Positions 24,022 to 33,829 are shown, numbered from the stretch's first letter. The stretch is DNA of 64,000 nucleotides from Bacillota bacterium (GCA_023415305.1 JAEZKZ010000002.1:1-64000); one strand, 5' to 3'. Numbers and translations are program-made. The notes: generated from the sequence alone by a model not told the origin.

Positions 24022-27000
24022 ATGCTCAGAAAAATTTTATGCCTGGTAGGTTTTGTTCTCTGTTTTGCTCTAGTTTCTAATAGCAAATTGGCAGCTGATT
24101 CACAGCTGGACAATTATCAGTGGAATAAGATAAGTAAATATATTACTGGCAGAGATATATACTGTGTTACATATAACGGAAAAGAATTTGTTGCCGTTGG
24201 ACAAAAAGGTCTGATAATCAGGTCTGAGGATGGTCTCTCCTGGACCAGGGATCAGGTTGGCTATGAGGAAGACTTTGGCAAAATTGAGCTGGATGGAGAT
24301 AAATTAGTAGCGACGACAGTGAGCGGCCGCAGATTTGTAAAGGATAAAGATAGTGACGATAATGATAACAATGATATTGGTAAAATTAAGGAATGGATTC
24401 TGACCACTGAAAAAAGTGAACCAATACCTCACGCAGCTATTAGTGCCTCAGACACTAAATATATATCATCATTCTGTAAAATATATGGCTATGCTGAGGG
24501 AGAAAATATTGCTGTTGCAGTAGGAGAGTCAGGAAATATATTTGTCGGAACCAAAAAGGATCAGAAGCCTAGTAAAAATAAACGCGATTCTGCCGAAGAT
24601 TACAGTTACCATAGAGAAGAAGTAACAAGATTGGGGAATTCAACTATTTTACATATAGGAAGTAGTTCCCTTTATACAAACAATAATCTGCTTGATAAAG
24701 ATATTCCAGCCCCCTACGTTGAAATAATAAATAAGCAAAAGGTTGTATATATTCCTGCTGAAAGTGCTGTAAAAGCTTGTGGCGGTCAATTCAGTTATAA
24801 TCACTTGACTTCAGAGATAGAAGTCAGCCTTGACAAAAACACCGTAAATTTAGCACCGGGAAAGAAAACCGCAAGTGTTAACGGAAAACAGACTGATATT
24901 CCCTACCCAGCCCTTATAAAAGACAAGCATATATATATTCCAATAAATATTATGGAATCAGTGGGTAAAAAAGTCTATACAAATAACAAGCTTATTGCTT
25001 TTAGCGATGTTGACAAAATGTTTGACAATGATACCGATGAATTTTTATTGGAAGCCCTGTCACAGGTGTTTTCAAATCCCAAAAGTCAGCTGCAATCCCT
25101 ATCTGAGAGTGTTGTAGATACTTTAGTGGAATTAGGGAAAAAGCAGCTTGAAAATGAGGAGACAGACACGGATAAATTTTATTTGTTAAAGGCAATAGAT
25201 ATTGAACCTAATTCCGAAATCTGTACAGTTTTTATAAGATCAAATCGCTTAAGTGAGCCTTACTATATAGAAGATTACTATCAGAAACAGTTATACAGTG
25301 ATGCATATAAATATTTTCAGTTAGGTTTGGATTGTAATTGTGAAAATGCTGCATTATACGCTGAAATGGTGTACATATACTGTGATCAATATTGGTTTGG
25401 TAAGGCCGAGGAATGTCTGAGCAAAGCCACTTCACTGGCTCCAAAGGGAACAGACTATAAAGCTCAGGCAGCCTACCTTGCAAAATGTAAGGGGCCGAAT
25501 GAAGCAATAAAAGAAATTACAGTTTCAAATTATAAAGAGCTTTTAGAAGCCATTGGCTCCAATAGAACAATAAATGTACTTCCCGGAAATTATAGTTCTC
25601 CGGACAGTAATAGCAATGTAGAGGAACCCGGAAAAATAACTGTAAATAATCTCACAATTATTGGTGTACCTGGAGTTGGAACTAAAACAATTAATTTAAA
25701 AGGTTTTGCTTCTATGTTTGATTTTGCATACAGCTATAATGTTAGTATTAGTAGTTTGGAGATAAATTCATTGAACTTTAGTAATTGCTCAAAAGTTTCA
25801 ATTAATAACAGCAAGATATACCACGGTCTTAAAACACGGAATGTATATGATCTTGTTTGTACCGACTCCTACATTGAGGGAATAAATGATGACGGTACCT
25901 ATGAGGACAGTATGCTTGAAGTTCATTCCTCCGAACAGGTTAAGTTTGATACATGTACTATGAAAGGCTATACTTTGAGAATCGGGGATTCTTATTATGA
26001 GCCAATACAGGATATTAACCTTTATAACTGTAGTTTGATTAATGATGCCGGAATTTGTTCCACCTGGAGTAATTACGTTCCCATCAAGGAGGACTGCGGA
26101 TATGAAATCTTTATGGGGACAGAAGAATGGAACGAATGGCGGTTTCTTGCTGGAATTAAATACACTAAAAATAATGGCTTTGGCATAAATTATGAAAATA
26201 CCTACGACGGAAATGAAGAAATATATAATGATGGAAAATTTCTAAAACTTGCCGATAAGCTCAGTAAACTGACAAATGGAAGTGCATTTCCAAGCATAGA
26301 TTACATACCCGGAGACAATGAGGGGTGGAATGCATATTTTGATTATTACGGTACCCCTAAGAATAAAAAACTCAATATAATCTTTCACATAAAAGATTTG
26401 GTAAACCCCGACATTGATAAAATGTCTGAATTAATTACACAACTAAAACCCATTCAAGAGGATATTCTTGCCTATGGCTGGCCTGTCACCGTGGTTTTGA
26501 CAGATGCCGAAAACCCATATTGGAATGTGGCGGTAGCAGACTTTTCAAATAAGTCCTTTAGAAATTTCTTAAACAGTGGGGATAGTGAAAAACTAAAAGA
26601 CTACTGTGGTATTATGTTTACTTATCAGTCATGGGGTAAAGAAAAGCATGCCTCTGATTTCTTCAATATCAAACCGATGTATACTGAGGAGGAGGTTTCA
26701 AAGCAAATAGAGGATTTGTTCCTGACAAAAATGCTCAATGTTAAGCCAAATGATGACTTCGGACAGATAAATTCAATCAAATTTACTGTCAGGAACAGTG
26801 ATGGTACGTACTATATAACTCCTGTCGAAAGTTTTGAAAGTATGGGAGATTTCATGCATTATAATACTGACATGATAATTAAAACCGATGTAATAACAGG
26901 ACAACATTACATAGCTGCACAGAATGCAACTTATAAGCTGGCAGATGCAGAATATCAAAATACCTATAACAAATATAAGGCTCAAATATTTAGTCAGCTG

Positions 27001-27279
27001 GTAAAAGATAAAAGGCTTGACGATGATAAGTTGGACGGAGAAAAGCTGGATAGAAGCCCCTGCAAGGACGTGCTGGTATTTCTTGAATCCGACAAAATGG
27101 ATAAAGAATTAAAGTTTGTTTTCCTTGCATCACATGATAATGGTTCTGAAGATGGATACGATTATGGTCAATACTTTTTTAGTTACTTTACGGGGACGTT
27201 TAACATTGCAAGTCAAAAAATTACTGATGTAAAAGCACTCGATCTGGTGGACTTTGAAGAAATGCTATATAAAGATTGA
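24022..27279 (+). CDS. Large secreted multi-domain protein (CuAO-N, TPR, beta helix)
   Basis: 1085 residues with a signal peptide (1-25). About 30-200 have a BNR/YCF48-like pattern ('FVAVGQKGLIIRSEDGLSW', 'VAVGESGNIFVG'). About 226-326 are a copper-amine-oxidase-N-like domain ('VYIPAESAVKACGGQFSY', 'IYIPINIMESVGKKVY'). About 380-490 look TPR-like ('AEECLSKATSLAPKGTDY'). About 510-700 form a beta helix ('LTIIGVPGVGTKTINLKG', 'VKFDTCTMKGYTLRIGD'). About 720-1085 is a C-terminal region I do not recognise. No enzyme motif is evident. It is probably an extracellular or surface protein related to the gene before it. Starts at ATG 24022 after AGAGGTGA. Confidence 0.75.
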   Translation: MLRKILCLVGFVLCFALVSNSKLAADSQLDNYQWNKISKYITGRDIYCVTYNGKEFVAVGQKGLIIRSEDGLSWTRDQVGYEEDFGKIELDGDKLVATTVSGRRFVKDKDSDDNDNNDIGKIKEWILTTEKSEPIPHAAISASDTKYISSFCKIYGYAEGENIAVAVGESGNIFVGTKKDQKPSKNKRDSAEDYSYHREEVTRLGNSTILHIGSSSLYTNNNLLDKDIPAPYVEIINKQKVVYIPAESAVKACGGQFSYNHLTSEIEVSLDKNTVNLAPGKKTASVNGKQTDIPYPALIKDKHIYIPINIMESVGKKVYTNNKLIAFSDVDKMFDNDTDEFLLEALSQVFSNPKSQLQSLSESVVDTLVELGKKQLENEETDTDKFYLLKAIDIEPNSEICTVFIRSNRLSEPYYIEDYYQKQLYSDAYKYFQLGLDCNCENAALYAEMVYIYCDQYWFGKAEECLSKATSLAPKGTDYKAQAAYLAKCKGPNEAIKEITVSNYKELLEAIGSNRTINVLPGNYSSPDSNSNVEEPGKITVNNLTIIGVPGVGTKTINLKGFASMFDFAYSYNVSISSLEINSLNFSNCSKVSINNSKIYHGLKTRNVYDLVCTDSYIEGINDDGTYEDSMLEVHSSEQVKFDTCTMKGYTLRIGDSYYEPIQDINLYNCSLINDAGICSTWSNYVPIKEDCGYEIFMGTEEWNEWRFLAGIKYTKNNGFGINYENTYDGNEEIYNDGKFLKLADKLSKLTNGSAFPSIDYIPGDNEGWNAYFDYYGTPKNKKLNIIFHIKDLVNPDIDKMSELITQLKPIQEDILAYGWPVTVVLTDAENPYWNVAVADFSNKSFRNFLNSGDSEKLKDYCGIMFTYQSWGKEKHASDFFNIKPMYTEEEVSKQIEDLFLTKMLNVKPNDDFGQINSIKFTVRNSDGTYYITPVESFESMGDFMHYNTDMIIKTDVITGQHYIAAQNATYKLADAEYQNTYNKYKAQIFSQLVKDKRLDDDKLDGEKLDRSPCKDVLVFLESDKMDKELKFVFLASHDNGSEDGYDYGQYFFSYFTGTFNIASQKITDVKALDLVDFEEMLYKD

Positions 27280-27346
27280 TGATATAAAAGACTTCAAATG
27301 AATATGGCTGCCCGGTATTGAAAATGAAGTGAAGGGATTTGAATTG

Positions 27347-27871
27347 ATGAGAACAGAAGTAGATATAACCAAATATAAGATAACAATTATATTTCCGATA
27401 ATTATAATGGTGGCTTCAGCTGTCTTTATGGTTTTAGCGGTTTTGGCAGCTATACGTGAAAATAAGTTAACAAGCCTTCCATTCTATATGGTGGGGGCGA
27501 TAGCTGTTATTTTTCTGAATCGATATCTGCATGAGGCGTGCCACTACCTTGTCGGCAAAATACAAGGCTTTAAGTGCGAAATGAAGTTTGGGCTAAAAAT
27601 GTCAGAATGTAGAGTTGACGGAGTTCAGAGTTACAAACAGGTAATCGCACTATCATTGGCACCGCTGTATGTCTATATTCCAATCTCATTACTTATACTT
27701 CTTTTTAGTTCGGCATTCATTTTTATAGCAATGTATTTAGGTGTACTATGTCTTTTTGTTGGTGGAATGATTGGAGACTTTATATATGTATATGAGGCCT
27801 TGAGAAATAGGGGTGGGAGTTTTACAGACAACGGGCATGTTCTGATAATTGAAAAGGGTAAGGTTATCTAA
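27347..27871 (+). CDS. DUF3267-like membrane protein (putative zinc metallopeptidase)
   Basis: About 174 residues with four likely membrane helices. In the second helix region 'HEACHYLVGKIQGFKCEMKFG' carries HExxH, the zincin signature, as in DUF3267 putative peptidases. A second metal-ligand motif is not obvious. The gene begins about 70 bases after the large secreted protein in the same direction, so it may be co-transcribed. AAGGGA nine bases upstream favours ATG 27347; GTG 27329 and TTG 27344 are in frame. A role in processing the neighbouring secreted protein is speculation. Confidence 0.7.
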   Translation: MRTEVDITKYKITIIFPIIIMVASAVFMVLAVLAAIRENKLTSLPFYMVGAIAVIFLNRYLHEACHYLVGKIQGFKCEMKFGLKMSECRVDGVQSYKQVIALSLAPLYVYIPISLLILLFSSAFIFIAMYLGVLCLFVGGMIGDFIYVYEALRNRGGSFTDNGHVLIIEKGKVI

Positions 27872-27951
27872 AAAATGAAGGTATTGATTTTAACAGCATA
27901 ACATCAGATACTATATATATTTATATATACGAGTATATACGAGGAGTAGCT

Positions 27952-28578
27952 ATGAACCTGGAAAAAATTAAAGAATTGGCTTTTCAACATATGGCAGACC
28001 GGAAAGCACACAAGGAGAGAGAAAAGGGGTTTATATTCTATCATGGGGAGAGAACCGGAAAGCTCGCAGTCACTCTCAGAAAAGCACTCATACCTGAAAA
28101 TACTCAAAAGGATCAAATATTACTGGTTGGAGGTTATTTCCATGATGTGGCTAAAGGAATCGAACCACATGGAGAATATGGTGCAGTTCTCGTCAAAGAA
28201 ATACTAAAGGATCAGTGTACTCCAAGTGAGTTGGAAGAAATTTCAGAATTGATATTTTATCATCAAAAGAGGAAGAAGGATCCTAATTACTCTGATTACA
28301 TTAAAATATTTCAGGATGCAGATATAATAGATCATTTCGGTACTATAGAAATATGGATGAATTTTAACTATTATTCGTTCATGGAGCAGCCCATAGAAGA
28401 ATCTGTAAAGTTTTATAGTGAACATTTTGACGGACATGCAAGAAAGATGAGAGAACTACTGAACTACAAAATATCGGAGAGAATACTTGATGATAAAGTT
28501 CAGTTTGTAAAAGACTTTGCTGAAAGAATGAAAGTGGAAGCAAAGGGTGAGCTGTTTAATTTTGATAAATTTAAATAG
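27952..28578 (+). CDS. HD-domain phosphohydrolase
   Basis: 208 residues with an HD-type metal site: 'FYHGERT' (His), 'GGYFHDVAKG' (His-Asp), 'ELIFYHQKRK' (His) and 'FQDADIIDHFG' (Asp). Members hydrolyse phosphate esters such as nucleotides. The 'HDVAKG' pattern resembles small YqeK-type or HDIG proteins, but the substrate is unknown. The ribosome site is GAGGAG before ATG 27952. It ends about 40 bases before a strong bidirectional terminator. Confidence 0.85.
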   Translation: MNLEKIKELAFQHMADRKAHKEREKGFIFYHGERTGKLAVTLRKALIPENTQKDQILLVGGYFHDVAKGIEPHGEYGAVLVKEILKDQCTPSELEEISELIFYHQKRKKDPNYSDYIKIFQDADIIDHFGTIEIWMNFNYYSFMEQPIEESVKFYSEHFDGHARKMRELLNYKISERILDDKVQFVKDFAERMKVEAKGELFNFDKFK

Positions 28579-28617
28579 CCTATAATACATTGGACAGGGA
28601 ATAAAAAATAAGTTCAA

Positions 28618-28644
28618 AAATGCCTTCATCAACTGAAGGCATTT
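28618..28644. terminator. Bidirectional terminator
   Basis: AAATGCCTTCA and TGAAGGCATTT form a perfect 11-base stem over TCAAC. T-rich sequence follows on both strands, and the hairpin lies between the converging HD and Gln-rich genes. Confidence 0.9.
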
Positions 28645-28711
28645 AATTTACAGGTCAATAGCATAGAGATAAAGAGCTTTAAACCTTATTCTATTTTTTT
28701 TAAGTTGTAAA

Positions 28712-29272
28712 TTACTGTTTCTGTGTTGACTGAGTTTCCTGTGAACTTTGATAATTTGATGGAGCATGATAGCTTGACTGATAGCTCTGGCTACCTGACT
28801 GATTCTGGTAGTTTTGACTGCCGGAAGTGCCCGACTGACTCTGGAACCCCTGGTTCTGGCTACCTGACTGAGACTGCTGTGTCATGCTGTTTAACTGCTG
28901 CTGAGCTTGATCAATAATCTGACTCATCTGACTGAGAACCTGGTGAGAGATAATCTGTTGTTTGGCCTGAGCGAGATCATTTATAGCCTGCTGAACAGAA
29001 TTCTGAAGCTGCTGCTGAGCCTGTTGCTGCTGCTGTTGAGCCTGCTGTCTGAAACTCTGAATCTGGTTCATAAGTTGAATAGCAGCCTGCTGACTCTGCT
29101 GGCTCTGCATTGCTCCCTGAGAACCTGAAGGAGACACAGCTGTTGACTTAAGTTGATTTAAAGTTGATTCCATAACGTTAAGCTGATTTTTTAGATCAAC
29201 CAATTCACTGCCGAACTCTGTGTCATTCTTTTTCATAAAGCTTTCTAAAGTTTTTTTATTTTTTTCATCCAT
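28712..29272 (-). CDS. Glutamine-rich coiled-coil protein of unknown function
   Basis: 186 residues. The first 45 form a charged helix ('ELVDLKNQLNVMESTLNQL', heptad-like). Residues about 65-135 are Gln-rich helices with runs of Q and A. The last 50 are a low-complexity Ser/Gln/Asn/Gly/Tyr tail resembling prion-like or adhesive segments. There is no signal peptide or membrane helix. I do not recognise a family; a spore-coat or scaffold role is possible but unsupported. AAAGGAGG nine bases before ATG 29272 is a strong translation signal, so it is a real gene. It is flanked by terminators, so it is probably monocistronic. Confidence 0.7.
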   Translation of the reverse strand: MDEKNKKTLESFMKKNDTEFGSELVDLKNQLNVMESTLNQLKSTAVSPSGSQGAMQSQQSQQAAIQLMNQIQSFRQQAQQQQQQAQQQLQNSVQQAINDLAQAKQQIISHQVLSQMSQIIDQAQQQLNSMTQQSQSGSQNQGFQSQSGTSGSQNYQNQSGSQSYQSSYHAPSNYQSSQETQSTQKQ

Positions 29273-29364
29273 GGTTTAAAGCCTCCTTTTGGCTAATAAA
29301 TATTTATTTCAAACGATATTATATTAACCTGTTGAAGGCATTTTATGCTGTTAGAAATTATCAT

Positions 29365-29405
29365 AAAATAAAAAACTTATCTTTTGAAATAGATAAGCTT
29401 TTTAT
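29365..29405 (-). terminator. Intrinsic terminator after the NlpC/P60 gene
   Basis: Read on the minus strand, CTTATCT (29397-29391) pairs with AGATAAG (29382-29376), followed by TTTTTTATTTT. It lies about 75 bases beyond the NlpC/P60 stop. Confidence 0.85.
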
Positions 29406-29480
29406 TAAAATTTATATTAATCTATAGTTAATTTTTTAAAAAATAATTAAAAAGAATACTTTGAAATAAATAATATCAAA

Positions 29481-31145
29481 TTAATAAATTCTGTAAGCAC
29501 TCTGAAAGTTCTTTATCCAATAAGAGGAATTAATAGAGGTAATCCTGACTTTACCCTGACTGGAAGAAGCATCTATCATCTGTCCGTTCCCAAGGGCAAT
29601 ACCCACATGTCCCCTATAGGATATTATATCACCCCTCTTGATATCCTTCATACTGGATATCCTCTGATATCTTGATGTACCCTGCCAGGAGTAGGATGTC
29701 ATATAGCTTTGTCTGATACCGGCCTTGTTAAGTACCCAGTAGACAAAGCCTGAACAGTCAAAGGTATTTGGTCCCTTAGCACCATATACGTATCTGGAGC
29801 CCAGTTTGGATTTTGCGATTGAAATGATTTTGTTTACCATGGAGCCGGATGAATAGCCGGAATCGCTGCCTGAACTGTTTCCTCCCGAATTACCGCCTCC
29901 GGAGTTGGAGCCCGAACCGCCTCCCAAGGTACTTCCGTTCCAGCTTTTAGCTGTACCTGAAAGCAGCTTGCTAATTGTTTGTGAGCCCACTTTACCGTCA
30001 GCACTAAGACCGTTTCTTTTTTGAAAATTAATTACTGCATCGTGAGTATCCGAACCAAAGTAACCGGTTACAGTTTTTAAGTATTTAAGCTTTTTCAAGT
30101 ATGTCTGTATATTTTCTACATCATCACCACGGTCACCAGTTTTTATACAGTAGGCTTCAGCCTTCCCTGACATTAGCAGTTCCTTAGTTGCTGGTCCTAA
30201 ATATCCGTCAGCAATAATACCGTTATTGTCCTGAAAATGCTTAACTGCTAAAACAGTGTCGTTTCCATACTTACCGTCAGGCTTTGTAGTGAGATAGCCA
30301 AGCTCATAAAGCTTTTGCTGGTATTTTCTTATCTCGTCGTTTTCGTCTCCGAGATAAAAGGAGAGGGGTATGGCATCTGACGAATACAGCTTTTCACGAG
30401 TGTTTTTACCTACATTTCCATCATCAAAAAGTCCGTTTCTCTTTTGAAACTCCTTAACAGCTGCTTCAGTATCTGTTCCAAAGTAACTGGTAATTTTATT
30501 TATGTACCCCAATTCGTAAAGACGTGTTTGAAGCTGTTCAACATCTGTTCCTTCGGTACCGATATAAACGGTGTATTCTTTAGCCTCATCAGACATGAGT
30601 AAACGATAGGTTTCGGTGTCCATCACACCGGATATTTCCAGTTCATGCTTGCGCTGAAAAACCTTGACAGCTGCTTCTATAGACTCGCCGTACTCTTCTG
30701 TAGGTTCGTCGGATTCCAGATAATGAAGCTCAACTAATCTCTGTTGGATTGCCGTAACAATAGTGTTTTTAACGCCCAAGCCTACAATGTCTCCCTTTAA
30801 CGGATCCAAGAGACCTTTTTCACCACGAGATATTTTGTTTGCTGTTGAACCGGATTCTAAAGCTTTGGTTGAAGCAGTTTCGTTAGTACTACTGCCGGCT
30901 TCCTCGGCTGAAAAACTGTCTGCTGCTGCATAAAATGAAGCAGTATTAACTGCCTGGTCAACTGCTCCGGAAGGGGAAGGTTTTGTGGATGGAAGAGAAG
31001 TGCTTACTACAACTGCTATGGTTATTACCAAGGCCCCTGAGGCTGAAATCAGGAAATACTTAAATTTCTTGGGGTATTTGTTTTTATAATTTTTGATTTT
31101 TTTCTGAAAGTTTTTATGTAAATTTTTTAAGTCTCTTATCTTCAT
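29481..31145 (-). CDS. NlpC/P60 cell-wall endopeptidase with PG-binding repeats
   Basis: 554 residues. A basic cytoplasmic start and one membrane helix (about 31-51, uncleaved anchor or signal) precede a Ser/Thr-rich linker and four PG_binding_1 repeats between about 120 and 400 ('AVKVFQRKHELEISGVMD', 'AVKEFQKRNGLFDDGNVG', 'AVKHFQDNNGIIADGYLG', 'AVINFQKRNGLSADGKVG'). A Gly/Ser linker and a C-terminal NlpC/P60 domain (about 435-554) follow. The catalytic Cys in 'TFDCSGFVYW' and His in 'YRGHVGIAL' are present. It would cut peptide bonds in peptidoglycan stems. Start ATG 31145 after GGAGAAAAT. Single gene on the minus strand. Confidence 0.92.
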   Translation of the reverse strand: MKIRDLKNLHKNFQKKIKNYKNKYPKKFKYFLISASGALVITIAVVVSTSLPSTKPSPSGAVDQAVNTASFYAAADSFSAEEAGSSTNETASTKALESGSTANKISRGEKGLLDPLKGDIVGLGVKNTIVTAIQQRLVELHYLESDEPTEEYGESIEAAVKVFQRKHELEISGVMDTETYRLLMSDEAKEYTVYIGTEGTDVEQLQTRLYELGYINKITSYFGTDTEAAVKEFQKRNGLFDDGNVGKNTREKLYSSDAIPLSFYLGDENDEIRKYQQKLYELGYLTTKPDGKYGNDTVLAVKHFQDNNGIIADGYLGPATKELLMSGKAEAYCIKTGDRGDDVENIQTYLKKLKYLKTVTGYFGSDTHDAVINFQKRNGLSADGKVGSQTISKLLSGTAKSWNGSTLGGGSGSNSGGGNSGGNSSGSDSGYSSGSMVNKIISIAKSKLGSRYVYGAKGPNTFDCSGFVYWVLNKAGIRQSYMTSYSWQGTSRYQRISSMKDIKRGDIISYRGHVGIALGNGQMIDASSSQGKVRITSINSSYWIKNFQSAYRIY

Positions 31146-31510
31146 ATTTTCTCCAGTAAATTATTATTGGTTTATAAGGCTGATATGTCCATAGTATCTT
31201 AGACCTTTACCTCGTCGAAACGCGCTCAAGGTAATATGATTTCTTCTACAGACGAAAAATTCTCAATTAAACTATGCATTAAAAAAATTATATAGGAATT
31301 GGGATGGATTTGAATAAAGCAGATGAAAAATGGTGATGCAGGAAAAGTAAGTTTTTAAGGTATGAGTAACTATTATAAAACTTATGAAGGCATCAGGTTA
31401 AATTTTGACAATTCCAAGTATTCATAACTTTTTTAAATTGTTATGTATATAATAACATAGACTTAACCTTTTTGCATTGTAACTAAGCTAACATTAAGTA
31501 GAATTAAGCA
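31146..31510. other. Spacer upstream of the NlpC/P60 gene
   Basis: A 365-base gap between two minus-strand genes that must hold the NlpC/P60 promoter. I looked for a c-di-AMP (ydaO) riboswitch, common before such wall enzymes, and did not find its conserved blocks. A small inverted repeat GTTATgtatatAATAAC lies at about 31440-31455. Nothing else is evident. Confidence 0.4.
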
Positions 31511-32209
31511 TTATTTTGTCTGGAAAGCGTCGATTTTCGGCGATTGATGGCTTAGTTTTACTTTATCGATCAAGTATATAACATAGCCTAATACTAAAAA
31601 GCCAAACGTCAAGAAGCCTGCATTTTTTATAACGTTAATCCAGCCTAGCAAATCAACGTCAATAAAAAAGTAGGGGTAGGGGCTTTGAACAATTTCAATA
31701 ATACCACCGAACTTAGCACGTAGCAGTACAAACACAAAGTAGGAAATAGGAAGGAGCAACCATACTATGGGGTCGAACCAGCGGAAACTGTGTTTTTCAT
31801 CAAAAACCAGCCAGTCGAAAATTGCTGCCAGCGGAACAAAGTAATGAACAAGTAAGTTCTGCCAGGTTAGCAGATTGTAAGTTCCGGAAGCAGTCATAAA
31901 CTGAGGGACCAGAATAAAATGGTATATTAGAAAAGTTATAGCTATTGCCATAGTAACGGCACCTTTAAAATGAGGAAATAAAGCAGAAGAACCCTTAACT
32001 CCCTTGGCTAATAAATCGTAAAAGGTTTTGATAACTAAAATAGAAAAGAAAACAAAACATAAAACATTACTTTGAATAGTATAAAAAATCAGCATGTAAG
32101 GAGCAGGCTCCCCACTTGGAAGGCCGGAGTTAAGGTAAAGACCTATTCCACATCCCATTACAAACACAAATCTAAAAATTAATGCGAACAAGCGATTATG
32201 AATACACAT
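31511..32209 (-). CDS. Pr6Pr-like integral membrane protein
   Basis: 232 residues with about six membrane helices. 'FYTIQSNVLCFVFFSILV', 'ITFLIYHFILVP', 'LVHYFVPLAAIFDWLVFD' and 'YPYFFIDVDLLGW' match the pattern of the Pr6Pr-type family (Asn after helix 2, His-Pro in helix 4). Function is not established. The product ends in a short basic tail. It is a monocistronic minus-strand gene, divergent from the ROK regulator. Confidence 0.7.
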   Translation of the reverse strand: MCIHNRLFALIFRFVFVMGCGIGLYLNSGLPSGEPAPYMLIFYTIQSNVLCFVFFSILVIKTFYDLLAKGVKGSSALFPHFKGAVTMAIAITFLIYHFILVPQFMTASGTYNLLTWQNLLVHYFVPLAAIFDWLVFDEKHSFRWFDPIVWLLLPISYFVFVLLRAKFGGIIEIVQSPYPYFFIDVDLLGWINVIKNAGFLTFGFLVLGYVIYLIDKVKLSHQSPKIDAFQTK

Positions 32210-32363
32210 AACATTTTCCTCCGCATACAGCTAATTTTTAATACTTATACGTTGCAATATTTAGTTTTTATATTATCATTATAACATCTGTGTACTTTTT
32301 TTAAAACAATTTTGGGTATGTATACAATATTCTTACTTATATTTTATAATTGATCCCCTAATA

Positions 32364-32372
32364 TGGTATAAT
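32364..32372 (+). promoter_or_regulatory. Extended -10 promoter for the ROK regulator
   Basis: TGGTATAAT (TGnTATAAT) lies about 175 bases upstream of the ROK start, in the 338-base divergent gap 32210-32547. No strong -35 is seen. The rest of the gap is AT-rich with no other clear signal. Confidence 0.5.
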
Positions 32373-32547
32373 TAAGCATAAGTATAAAAAACAGCTGTAT
32401 TTATGAGGAATTTCCATACTCGTTCTCTATAAAAATATGAAAATTAATATTTGAATCCTAATTCATTATTCTAGTTGCTTAAAAAATATAAATATATTAT
32501 CATAAATACATTAATAAAAGACATTTATAAAACTGGGTGATTATATT

Positions 32548-33675
32548 ATGACAACAGGTAGAGTAAATAGTATTGAGGTTAAAAAAATAAACAGGAAGGC
32601 CATATATAATTTTTTGTATATGCGAGACTCCATATCTATTCAGGAAATAGCGTATTCTTTAAGCATGAGTCTACCCACAGTTACTCAAAACATTAAGGAA
32701 CTGCTTGAACGCGGACTTGTTATTGAAACCGGATTGTTTGAATCAACAGGGGGACGGAAGGCAAAGGCCATTTCCTATAATAGTACGGCAAGATATGCTG
32801 TAGGGTTGGATATTACAAGAAACCACGTGGGTATTGTTGTTATTGATCTTAGTGCCAGAGTAATTAAGAATCTCAGAAAGCAGTTTCCTTTTGAGAATAC
32901 TGAGGAATACTTCAAAGGCGTCGGAGATTTGGTTAATAGTTTTATTACCGAATGTCAAATTGAACCTGGTAATATACTGGGCGTTGGGATCGCGTTGCCT
33001 GCAATATTGTCGGAGGACAGCCGATCTGTAAGCTACGCCCAGGTTATAGATTTTGAAGGAGGCAGTATTGAAGCCTTTGAAAGATTCATACCTTATAAAT
33101 GTACCCTCAGTAATGATGCAAATGCTGCAGGCTTTGCTGAAATGTGGGGAGATAAAACAGAAGAAAGTGTAGTATATTTATCATTGAACAATTCTGTAGG
33201 CGGATCAATTATTATTGGAAAAAATATATATAGTGGTCAGAATCAACGAGCCGGAGAGTTTGGTCACATGACTATAATTCCGGGCGGAAAAACCTGTTAT
33301 TGCGGACAGAAGGGCTGTGTGGATGCTTATTGTTCCGCCAAGATACTATCCGATAGTACAGGTGGAAATATATCAGAATTTTTCAGATTGCTCAGACTAG
33401 AACAGGAACCACAGACAAGAATATGGGAAGAGTATGTCTCACATCTTGTTATTGCAATCAACAATCTGAGAATGCTTTTCGACTGTAAGGTAATCCTGGG
33501 AGGATATGCCGGTGCTTATATGGATGAATATCTCGATGAGTTGAGAGAAAGAGTTGCAAATTACAATACCTTTGAGCCTGACGGAAAATATCTTCATGTC
33601 TGTAAATATAAACTTGAGACAACTGCAGTTGGAGCAGCGCTTCTCCATGTAGAAGATTTTATTAAAAATATCTGA
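32548..33675 (+). CDS. ROK family transcriptional regulator (XylR/NagC-like)
   Basis: 375 residues. An N-terminal winged helix-turn-helix (about 15-75, 'ISIQEIAYSLSMSLPTVTQN') is joined to a ROK sugar-kinase-like domain. The latter has 'VGLDITRNHVGIVVIDL', 'LSNDANAAGFAEMWG', 'GEFGHMTIIPGG' and the zinc motif 'CYCGQKGCVDAYCS'. ROK regulators repress sugar-use genes and release DNA on binding a sugar or sugar phosphate. The next gene on the same strand is a polyol-type dehydrogenase, a likely target. Start ATG 32548; upstream is AT-rich with only a weak ribosome site (GGGTGA). Confidence 0.9.
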   Translation: MTTGRVNSIEVKKINRKAIYNFLYMRDSISIQEIAYSLSMSLPTVTQNIKELLERGLVIETGLFESTGGRKAKAISYNSTARYAVGLDITRNHVGIVVIDLSARVIKNLRKQFPFENTEEYFKGVGDLVNSFITECQIEPGNILGVGIALPAILSEDSRSVSYAQVIDFEGGSIEAFERFIPYKCTLSNDANAAGFAEMWGDKTEESVVYLSLNNSVGGSIIIGKNIYSGQNQRAGEFGHMTIIPGGKTCYCGQKGCVDAYCSAKILSDSTGGNISEFFRLLRLEQEPQTRIWEEYVSHLVIAINNLRMLFDCKVILGGYAGAYMDEYLDELRERVANYNTFEPDGKYLHVCKYKLETTAVGAALLHVEDFIKNI

Positions 33676-33829
33676 TTTGAGCATTAGTCAAGGTTTTTAA
33701 AGAACTGTTAAGATATATGTTTATTGTAGGAATACAGAGTATATAGCCTTCATTGGAAATCACTTCCCGGGCCGTATGCTCTTTTTTATCAAAAGTGACC
33801 CATAAGTATTCCTTTTAAAAAATGATATA

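Noticed and set aside
28723..29128. Plus-strand ORFs over the Gln-rich gene
   Set aside because: They are antisense reflections of CAG/CAA-type codons (Leu/Ser runs); the minus-strand frame has the strong ribosome site.
31146..31510. c-di-AMP riboswitch before the NlpC/P60 gene
   Set aside because: The conserved ydaO blocks are absent on either strand of the gap.
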